From contig CP114484.1 in assembly GCA_027186245.1 (NCBI GenBank), forward strand, positions 7,596,001 through 7,660,000: a stretch of DNA of 64,000 bases, given 5' to 3'. The stretch's first letter is position 1; each line of letters begins with the position of its first letter. The DNA comes from Coriaria nepalensis (lineage: Eukaryota > Streptophyta > Magnoliopsida > Cucurbitales > Coriariaceae). Shown here one piece after another: positions 23,381 to 32,447 of this stretch. The position numbers and the translations under genes were made by a program. The notes beneath the pieces were generated by a model. It ran no database searches. It was not told the origin of the DNA and saw nothing but the letters and a program-made list of their open reading frames with translations.

Positions 23381-26150
23381 AGAAGAGAGCATGGATAAAA
23401 TTTGATATTTCTAAAATAAAATTTATATGAATTGAATAGAAAAAAATGTTATTCTTCTATTATAGAAAATATAATATAGACACACATTTTGTATCATACA
23501 TCCACACGTGTCTATACGAGTTAGTATACATCTTGTACTTATACAATTTAATTCTATTATCATTTATTTATTGTAATGAAACTCCTATAGAATGATATCA
23601 GTATAATGAAAATTGGACGATATCATCTTAAAAAAAAAAATTAAAACTCAATAGATTCGGAGCAACAAAATAAATGCCATTAGATTTAAGGTTTTAAGTA
23701 ACTTAGTAGGTTTCAATCGCTGTATTTCAAACAATTTTAGTAACAAATACGAGATTAGATATACGTCTGTAGTCGACAAAGAATGAAAAAAAAAAAAAAG
23801 AAGAAAAAAAAAAAAGAAAAAAAAAAAGAGGATTAAGTAGTAATTTTTAATAAATAAATGATAAGAAAATTTTATTACAAAATTAAAAAAAAAATTAAAA
23901 GAAAATATATTTACCTAAACTCCTCTATAATGGAAGTGAACAATACCAAATGCAGCAGTTTTAAGAGAAAAATAAAAATAAAAATAAAATAAAATTGCTA
24001 TTTATATAGCATTTTTTATTGACTTTTGCCCAGTCGGCCAATCCTATCAAGCCATCAAGGTGAAAAGAGGGTTGTCGTGACTGGTGAGTCAATGAGAGCA
24101 TAAAAGTCAAGAACACTATTGTTTACTATAGCTGGGCTGCAAAGGTAGATAGGGGTCACACTGATCTGTAAAAGAGAAGATATTATTCTTCCTGCGTTCT
24201 TGAGATAGCCAAACAGTAGGTAGAGTCAACTGAAGTCTCCTTATCTAGTCTTGCATGGATTTGAGTTACAACCTGTAATAATTCCACCCTGATTTTTTTA
24301 ATTTTTTTGGTTTTATTCCACCCTCAGTAGTTAGTAGACTTGTCATGCATGAATAATACAGATCATGTCATTTAGGACAGTGAAACATATAGTCCTTTTA
24401 ATGAAAATAAGTAATAGTATGATGTGTTTTGATTACAAAATATAATGTTATGATGTGATCTTATTATAATTAATAACATACTTATAATTTTTATTATGAA
24501 ATTTGTTAATGTTCAATTTAATTGGATCGATTATTTAATATGATTAAAAAATTTGTTTTTGTATTCGATCTGATTTATATAAATTTCTTTCTTTAAATTA
24601 TTTGATTCAATACGCATAACGAAAAATTATGAAATAATTATTAATTTTTTTTGTGTGGAAGATCGGTCCAATCCGATCTCATCTAGTACGAATGTTTGAA
24701 TTATTATCGGACCGAATACCTTATTTGATTGATTTTCTCACATCCATTATCCAATTTGTATCCAATTCGATCAAACGGATATAATTCAGATTGTTTCCTC
24801 ATCCCTAAATTATTATATTAGCGATATCATTATGACTATCTCTATCATAAACAGTTTTAATATTATCGATAATTTCAATAGTATGAAAATTTTCATAATA
24901 TTTTTGAAGCTTGTTATTCATCGATATAAGGAATAAGGGTGAGCACTGGCATTTGGGGCTAGATTTGGTCAAAACTGTGAGTCATCCTATAGTGATTGGG
25001 TGAAGAATTTTCACTCATGGCCAAACCAAGTGCCTTGCACATTGGCTAAAACCCGACCAAATTACTAGGTGAAATTAAATTTTACATACTGGGTGAATAA
25101 GTTGTATTATGGATATTTAAATTTTACAATTCGCTTATAATTTATAAGTAATAGTTTTTGAGTAAATAATCAATGAAAAAATTTGTACTTCTATAAATAA
25201 TATATACACATAGATAATGATTATCGTGAAAATTAAGTTATATAACCATCAAATAATATCATGTAACTTGTATTGATAAATAGAATATTAAGATAAGGTT
25301 GATATCATGATTACAATGTGCCATAGTAAGACATAATCTAAAGAGTATGATGTTCTCTTTATTATTTATAATTATATCTTTTAAGTTTATAATAAAACAT
25401 TACATTAAAGCGCTCACATAAAAATCATAAAATATTATATTTCTTAAAAGCTATATAAGCTCAGCATATTTTACTTATTTTCAACCCAATATTCATATTA
25501 TAAAAGGTATAATTATAAGATAATATATATTTTTTAAATATTTATAATGCTAAACAAATTTAGCTACGTCGTGGATTGTGATGAAAACAAATCTAATCAT
25601 CCCAGTAAATTTTCTAAATTTGAATAAATAAGACCCATAATTAAATTAAATAAATTAAAACTCATAAATTATGAGTAATTAATCTATTTTCTAACTGATT
25701 TTATTATTTATTCTTACTAAATATAATACATTGCATCTTGGTATCTCACACAAACTACTTATTTGCATTCGATTCGACCATTATTTTTAATTATAAACTG
25801 ATTTAATTATTAGTAGAAAACTAAATAAATTAAACAACCATTAAGCTCCATCTGCATCCCTGCGTGAATATACTTTTAATGAATATACCAATTACCATGC
25901 CACTGTAATTGTACAAAACTGTCTGCCCATGATGTTATCGTCTTATTTCTAAATAATCTCTCCTCCCTCTTTCTCTCTCTCATATACATATATATTATTA
26001 TATCTATATGTATATATATATTATTATATCTATATGTATTATTTACATGTATATATATATTCTTATATACGTAATGGTTTCTCTTTTTACCTGGTAGGTA
26101 GCTAGGTAGCTTTACTTTTTCCTACTAAACTTTTGATGGGCATAGTGAGA
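23381..26150 (+). repeat. Upstream copy of the duplicated IDD-proximal unit
   Basis: About 2.77 kb, repeated in the same orientation at 26500-29258. It includes the right arm of the fold-back element (23381-23930), a very similar block at 24030-24490, a block with MITE-like 'ggatgaggaa' complement (24500-24815), the 'ggtgagcactggcatttggggctag' block near 24950, the 'aaactaaataaattaaacaaccattaagctccatctgc' block at 25810-25860 and a 26-bp AT-rich repeat (two units). It stops after 'gatgggcatagtgaga', the same point at which the second copy stops upstream of the gene. By eye the best block is above 90 % identical. Confidence 0.85.
25994..26040. repeat. 26-bp AT-rich tandem repeat, two units
   Basis: The unit attattatatctatatgtat plus tatata occurs at 25994 and 26020 (second unit partial). 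It follows a ctctctctcatatac tract. The homologous site in the downstream copy has four units. Confidence 0.85.
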
Positions 26151-26500
26151 TACTTTTCGTCCTTTCGATCATAGACAAATATAAGAGATGTTGGTATGTG
26201 CATCTCAAAGTCTCAATCTTTTGACCATTCGATCCTTCGATCTTTCGATCATTTGATCTTAAGACTCTAAGACCTTTCGACCCATAACTGCTAGCATAAC
26301 TTATGCTAGTATACTCATAACTGCTAGTTTACTTTACGGATCGAAAGCCCCATCAATCGAGATCTCATATGTCGGTTTATACATCTCACATGTCGGTCGA
26401 TGGAGCTTCCGACCCGTAGTTATGCTATTATCCTCTATGGCAGAATGAGATGAAAATGAACTGACTGAGTGAAGGAGAAGAGAAAGAGAGCCTGAGAGAA
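26150..26500. repeat. Spacer between the duplicated units, matching the fold-back interior
   Basis: In inverted orientation this stretch matches 21950-22200 of the fold-back element: 'aatagcataactacgggtc', 'ccgacatgtgagatg', 'gatggggctttc', 'gtaaactagcagttatga' and 'actagcataagttatg' follow in the same order. It also holds repeated 'ttcgatc' words (26150-26290). The second unit therefore begins inside another copy of the same element rather than at an arbitrary site. Confidence 0.7.
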
Positions 26501-29258
26501 AAGAAGAGCATGGATAAAATTCGATATTTCTAAAATAAAATTTATATGAATTGAATAGAAAAAAATATTATTCTTATATTATACAAAAAAATATAATATA
26601 AACACATATTTTGTATCATACATCCACACGTGTCTATATGAGTCAATATACATCTTATATATATACAACTTAATTCTATCATCATTTATTTTTTGTAATG
26701 AAATTTCTATCGAATGATATCAGTCTAATAAAAATTGGACGATATCATCTTTAAAAAAAAAAAAATTAAAACTTGATACATTTGGAGCAACAAAATAAAT
26801 GTCATTAAATTTCAAGATTCAAGTAACTTAGTGAATTTCAATCACTATATTTCAAATAATTTTAATAACAAATACAAGATTAGATATACGCTATAGTTGA
26901 CAAAGAAAGAAAAAAGAAAGAAGAAATAAATAAATAAAAAAAATAGATGATTAATAGTAATTTTTAAATAAATAAATGATAAAAATATGTATTAAAAAAT
27001 AGTAAAAAGTAAAGAAAATTTAAAAAAATATATATTTACCTAAACCTCCTATATAAAGTCACAAAATAAATTTGCTATTTCTATAGCATTTTTTATTGGC
27101 TTTTGCCCAGTCGGCCAATCCTATCAAGCCATCAAGGTGAAAAGAGGGTTGTCGTGACTGGTGAGTCAATGAGAGCATAAAAGTCAAGAACACTATTGTT
27201 TACCATAGCTGGGCCTGCGAAGGTAGATGGGGTCAAACTGATCTGTAAAAGAGAAGATATTATTCTTCCTACGTTCTTGAGATAGCCTAACATGTAGGTA
27301 GAGTCAACTGAAGTCTCCTTATCTAGTCTTGCATGGATTTGAGTTACAACCTGTAATTGTTCCACCCTGATTTTTTTTTTTTTTTTTGGATTTATTCCAC
27401 CCTCAGTTAGTAGACTTGTCATGCATGAATAATACAGATCATGTCATTTAGGACAGTGATTCATATAGTCCTTTTAATGACAATAAGTAATAGAGTGATG
27501 TGTTTGATGACAATATATAATGTTATGATGTGATCTTATTATAATTAACATACTTATAATTTTTATTATGAAATTTTTATTATAAAATGTGTGGATGTTC
27601 AATGAAATTGATTATCCAATATGATAAAAAAATTTATTTTCGTATCCAATTTCATTCATATTTCTATTAAATTATCTAATTCAATTCCCATAACGAAAAA
27701 TTATGAAATAATTATTAATTTTTTTTTTTGATGATCTATCCAATCCGATCTCATCAAATACGGATATCTGAATTATTATCGGATTGAATATCTCATCCGA
27801 TCGATTTTCTCACATCCATTATCTAATATGTATCCAATCTGATCAGACGGATCTAATTCAGATTTTTTCCTCATCCCTAAATTATTATATTAAGGATATT
27901 ATTGTGACTATCTTTATTATAAACAGTTTTAATATTAATAGTATGAAAATATTCAAAATATTTTTTGAGCTTGTTATGATGCATGTAATAGGGGTGAGCA
28001 CTGGCATTTGGGGCTAGGTTTGGTCAAAATCGTGAGTCATCCTATAGTGATTGGGTGAAGAATTTTCACTTGTGGCCAAACCAAGCACCTTCCTTGCACA
28101 TTGGCTAAATCCCGACCAAACCACTAGGTGAAATTAAATTTCACATACTGAGTGAATGAGTTGTATCATCGATATTTAAATTTTATAATCTACTTATAAT
28201 TTTTAAGTAATAGCTTTTGAGTAAATAATCAACATAAATATTTTTATTTCTATAAATAACATATATACATAAATGAGAATTATTGTGGAAATTAAGTTAT
28301 ATAATAATCAAATAGTATCATATGACTTATATCGATAAATAAAATATTAAGATAAGGTTAATATTATAATTACAAGGCGCCATAATCTAAATAGTATGAT
28401 GTTCTCTTTATTGTTTATAATTATATCTTTCAAGTTTATGATAAAATATTATATTAAAACGCTCACATAAAAGTCATAAAGTATTATATTTCTTAAAAGT
28501 TATATAACTTCAGTATATTTTACTTAATTTTAATCAAATATTTATATTATAAAAATTATAATCATCAGATAATATATATTTTTTAAATATTTATAATTTC
28601 AAAAAAATTTAACTCCGTAGTAAATGGATGGAAGCAAATTCTATCATGATATATTTTCTGAGTTTAAATAAATAAGATTTATAATCAAATTAAATAAATT
28701 AAAACTCATAAATTATAAGTAATTATTCTATTTTCTAACTGAATTTATTATACATTCTTACTAAATATAATACATTCCATCTTATTATCTCACAAAAGTT
28801 ACTTATTTGCATTCGATGCGACCATTATTTTTAATTACAAACTGATTTAATTATTAGTAGAAAACTAAATAAATTAAACAACCATTAAGCTCCATCTGCA
28901 TCCCTGCCTGAATGTACTTCTACTGAATGTAACAATTACCATGCCACTGTAATCGTACAAACCTGTCTGCCCATGATGTTATCGTCTTATTTCTAAATAA
29001 TCTCTCCTCCCTCTTTCTCTCTCTCATATACATATATATTATTATATCTATATGTATATATATATTATTATATCTATATGTATATATATATTATTATATC
29101 TATATGTATATATATATTATTATATCTATATGTATTATTTACATGTATATATATATTCTTATATACGTAATGGTTTCTCTTTTTACCTGGTAGCTAGGTA
29201 GCTAGGTAGCTAGGTAGCTTTACTTTTTCCTACTAAACTTTTGATGGGCGTAGTGAGA
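26500..29258 (+). repeat. Downstream copy of the duplicated unit, adjoining the IDD gene
   Basis: About 2.76 kb, direct repeat of 23381-26150. It ends at 29258, 338 bp before the IDD start codon, so it makes up nearly all of the proximal upstream region. Differences from the first copy are substitutions, small indels (the first copy has ~60 extra bases near 23940-24000) and four instead of two copies of the 26-bp unit. No long gene is present. A 96-codon minus-strand frame (27132-27422) falls in the best-conserved block but is closed in the first copy by indels, so it is not called. Confidence 0.85.
29038..29140. repeat. 26-bp AT-rich tandem repeat, four units
   Basis: Units start at 29038, 29064, 29090 and 29116 with an exact 26-bp period and almost no variation, implying recent expansion. 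The array lies ~460-560 bp upstream of the IDD start codon. A second short array of 8-bp tagctagg units follows at about 29190-29218, longer than in the upstream copy. Confidence 0.85.
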
Positions 29259-29595
29259 GATCTACTATGTTAAACAAAGGTTAATTGTTAGAAGAGAAAA
29301 TAATAATAATTTAGATGCTTAAAAAAAAAAAAAAATACAAGATTTTTCTGGGGCTGTGATCAATCAAAGAGAAACAAAAGAAAAGACAGAAAGTGCAACG
29401 TCAGGTTTACCACTCAGCCGTATACACTACCCTCCTCCCCTTTTTAATTTTCTCTGCCTGGTTTTGTGGTATTCTCTCTCTCATCTACATCTCTCTAGCT
29501 CTCTATTTCTCCTCTCTCTCATGATGCAGCTAGGAATTTAAGATTTGAGAAATTTCTTAAAATCCCAGATTTTCTTTTTATTTTTTTGTAAGCTA
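29259..29595 (+). promoter_or_regulatory. Proximal promoter and 5' untranslated region of the IDD gene
   Basis: This is the only upstream part not included in the duplication. It contains a poly(A) run near 29320-29335 and a pyrimidine-rich stretch at 29470-29520 (ctctctctcatctacatctctct), a common feature just around plant transcription starts. No convincing TATA box is seen at a typical distance. Transcription probably starts in or before the CT-rich tract, which would place a short upstream ORF (29521-29541) in the leader. Promoter elements are inferred from composition only. Confidence 0.5.
29521..29541 (+). CDS. Short upstream ORF in the IDD leader
   Basis: ATG ATG CAG CTA GGA ATT TAA encodes the hexapeptide MMQLGI and ends 54 bases before the IDD start codon. 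It directly follows the CT-rich tract. If the transcript includes it, scanning ribosomes would meet it first, so it could lower or condition translation of the main frame. The context of its first ATG (ctctcatga) is weak. No evidence of conservation is available from this window. Confidence 0.35.
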   Translation: MMQLGI

Positions 29596-32447
29596 ATGAT
29601 GAGGAAAGATCAAGGTACTACTTTGATATTTCAACAACAAGTAGGTAATTTGGAGGAGAACATGTTCAATCTGACTTCAGCTTCAAATGATCAAACAAGT
29701 CTTTCTTCAGGCAATCGTAATAGAAGTAGTAGTACTACTGCTCGTGATCAGATAATAGGAATCAGCAGCAGCAGCAGTAGCTATATGAATATCGATCATC
29801 ATCATCAACAACACTATATCTTTTCTACTGATCCAGATCAACCTCCTCAAACTCAACCCCCCAAGAAGAAAAGAAACATTCCAGGCAATCCAGGTTAATT
29901 TAAATCTCATGCAAAAATCTTTATTAAAAAAAAAATAATAATAATAAGAAGAAAAGCTTCAATTATTTTTGTGAGAATTCTCTGATCATAATTAATGTTT
30001 GAATTCTTTTTTTTTTGTTTCCCATTATTACTATTAATATAATCTTGATTATGGTTTTTTTTTGTTTATTTATTTAATTTTTTCTTTTGGTTCTTAATTT
30101 TTGGAATGGATTAGCACCAGAAGCAGAAGTGATAGCTCTATCACCCAAAACGCTAATGGCAACAAACAGATTCATATGTGAGATATGCAACAAAGGGTTT
30201 CAAAGAGATCAGAACCTTCAGCTTCATAGAAGAGGGCATAATCTGCCATGGAAGCTGAAGCAAAGGACAAGCAAAGAGATAAGGAAGAAGGTGTATGTTT
30301 GTCCAGAAGCTGGGTGTGTTCATAACGACCCTTCTAGGGCTCTAGGTGACTTGACAGGTATCAAGAAGCACTTTAGCAGGAAGCACGGTGAGAAGAAGTG
30401 GAAATGTGAAAAGTGCTCAAAGAAATATGCAGTTCAATCCGATTGGAAAGCTCATTCTAAGACCTGTGGCACTAAAGAGTACAGATGTGACTGTGGAACT
30501 CTTTTCTCAAGGTATCTAATTATATGTTGATTTCTTCTAATTTGATCTTAACTTTACCCGATTGTGTCCATCGCATCGGAAATTTCATCAAAATTCATCT
30601 ATTGATATAGCAAGCTAGCTAGTAGAGTTGTTCAATTTTCAACACCTAGGGAAACATTCCTAAATTTAAACTCTTAAATAAATACATTGCATCAATATAT
30701 TTTAAATATAACATTACTCTAAAATTAAGTCTTCGCGATCCAGTTCTGGAACCGCTTAAAGTAATCTCGTGACCCCAAATAAGAAATGAATTACAAGTGT
30801 GACGGCTGGAAAAAATTGATGTAAAAAATCAAACACTATAATCTCTAAGATGTTGCAATGAACAGAAATTGCAATACTAGATTTCATAAATAAAAATTAG
30901 AGAGATAAGATGATGAGGCTAATTATTTGATTGTTTCTATTAAACTATAATTTGGTTATTATATATGGTGCGTTAGGTATATATTTTGGTAAGAAAATAT
31001 GCACTACTTGGTATAAATTTTGAGAATTTATCTTAAACTTATTGGTAGGGAGTCAATTGATTTAATTTTTTTTTAATTTTCTAAGTTCCTAAGATTTTTA
31101 TTTAAAATGTGTAATATATTTTCAATAAGTCTTTTTATATATAATATTATTTTAAATTTATATACAGATTTTTTTTTTCGCTTTTAATTATAAGTGATGT
31201 GAAATATTTGTGTGATTAAAAGAAATTATGTGTTGAATTCTACTATTATATAAAAATTTAAATTCTTATCTCAAATTTAATTAACAATATCAAGAGTCCT
31301 TATCTAAATTAGTCATGACATTTTACTTTTGTTTTCTTCTATACGTGTGCTTAGCTCTAATATTATGACATTTCTTCTTCTTATGTGTATATATATATAT
31401 ATATATATTTATACACTTTTGTTTTGTTCACAATGATTTTGTAGGAGGGACAGTTTCATCACTCACAGAGCTTTCTGTGATGCTTTGGCAGAGGAGAGTG
31501 CACGAGCCAATAATTTAATCACAACAAACCCACTTCTCTCCTCTTCATCAATCTCACATTTCAACCTTCAATCCCAATTCAATTTTCATGATCTCTCACC
31601 TCATCAATTTTCTTTAGAAAAAGAGCAAGACAACTTCAGAACTAGTACTACCAATTTTCCAACATGGTTGTCTTCTCCTCTTGGCCCACAATCAATCCTA
31701 GTTAATCAAGATCATCAATTCACTCAACTCCACCATGATCATCAATATCCAAGCCCTAACCCTAATCTTGGCCCTACTAATTTTCTTAGCTACCAAACAA
31801 CATCTTCACCAAACATGTCAGCCACTGCATTGCTGCAAAAAGCAGCTCAAATGGGTGCAACAATGAGCAGTACCCAAACATCATGTCACGTGTCTGCAGA
31901 TTCTTCTGCTACGCCTGCAGGCAATAATAACAATAATACTAATATTACTGCTACGAGTTGTAGTAATTTTGGACTTAATTTGGCCTCACGTGAAGAAAAA
32001 ATGGCCACCACAAGTGGGTTTTCCCATAAAGCATCTGCAACAATTTCTGCAGGGCTTGATAGTACAAATCCTTCCAATTCAGCACTTTTTACTGATTTAA
32101 TGAATTCTTTGAATAATTCGGCATCTGGGCTTGAAGGGATATCTTCTTTTGAGGAAGCATTTGGTGGGATTTTGATGAATTTCAAAAGTGAAAATACTGG
32201 CCAATTAAGTAATAGTAGCACCAATGAAAATGGCAGCGGCAGAGGTGGTAGCAGCATTGGTGGTGGCGGCTATGGTGTAGGCGGCAGTTTAACTGAGGGT
32301 TTGACTAGGGATTTCTTGGGATTGAGAGCTTTGTCACATAGTGATATTCTCAACATGGCTGATTTTGGTAATTGCATGAACAGTACTACTAGTACTACTT
32401 CTCAAACTAGTCATCAAAATCAAACACAAAGACCATGGCAAGGTTAG
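29596..32447 (+). CDS. IDD: INDETERMINATE DOMAIN (IDD) C2H2 zinc-finger transcription factor
   Basis: Three exons: 29596-29893, 30115-30511 and 31445-32447, joined at GT-AG introns, 565 aa. The start is the first of two ATGs (MMRKDQ); upstream in-frame codons have no ATG. Ser/His/Gln-rich N-terminus, then the nuclear-localisation-type KKKR (90-93). The ID domain has four fingers: C121/C124/H137/H141, C162/C167/H185/H190, C197/C200/H213/C217 and C224/C226/H239/C243, the last split by intron 2. The low-complexity C-terminal half holds MSATALLQKAAQMGAT (356-371) and TRDFLGL (519-525), typical of the JKD/MGP/NUC-like branch. Members bind DNA in the nucleus and partner GRAS proteins such as SCR, SHR and DELLA in patterning or hormone output (family knowledge). 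Domain, splice sites and all metal ligands are intact. Which paralogue it is cannot be told here. Confidence 0.95.
29894..30114 (+). other. IDD intron 1
   Basis: 221 bp, GT (29894) to AG (30114), phase 1. Removal joins the G of a split codon with CA to give Ala100, and the protein then reads the expected PEAEVIALSPKTLMATNRF family sequence. The intron is AT-rich with a T-rich 3' half, normal for plants. Confidence 0.92.
30512..31444 (+). other. IDD intron 2
   Basis: 933 bp, GT (30512) to AG (31444), phase 2. It interrupts finger 4 after CDCGTLFS; splicing restores Arg232 followed by RDSFITHRAFCDALAEE. It contains a (TA)n tract at about 31388-31409. I see no transposon or ORF inside it. Confidence 0.92.

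Larger units (their letters stand above)
21340..23930. mobile_element. Fold-back-like non-autonomous DNA element with long inverted arms
   Basis: The left arm (about 21425-21960) is repeated in inverted orientation at 23381-23850. Shared blocks in order include 'atctaatctcg-atttg', 'gaaatacag-gattgaaac', 'ttgctccgaat', 'ccaattttcatta', 'aaataaatgat', 'gatgtatac-gactcgtatagaca' and 'gaataacatttttttctat'. The arms are ~0.5 kb with indels. The inner part has short interspersed words (acatgtgagat and its complement), an 83-bp tandem repeat (22990-23374) and a nested MITE (22438-22862). There is no transposase. Long arms around internal tandem repeats recall fold-back or MULE-type elements (inference). 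Outer ends and TSD are not resolved. The right arm recurs at 26500-26990. Confidence 0.6.

Noticed and set aside
27132..27422. 96-codon minus-strand frame in the duplicated unit
   Set aside because: The homologous sequence in the other copy (24050-24360) has frame-breaking indels, which argues against a coding role.
29707..29910. 67-codon minus-strand frame opposite IDD exon 1
   Set aside because: Antisense shadow of a coding exon with agc/atc repeats.
31886..32257. 123-codon minus-strand frame opposite IDD exon 3
   Set aside because: Antisense shadow of the Ser/Asn/Gly-rich IDD C-terminus; Leu/Val/Pro runs follow from that composition.
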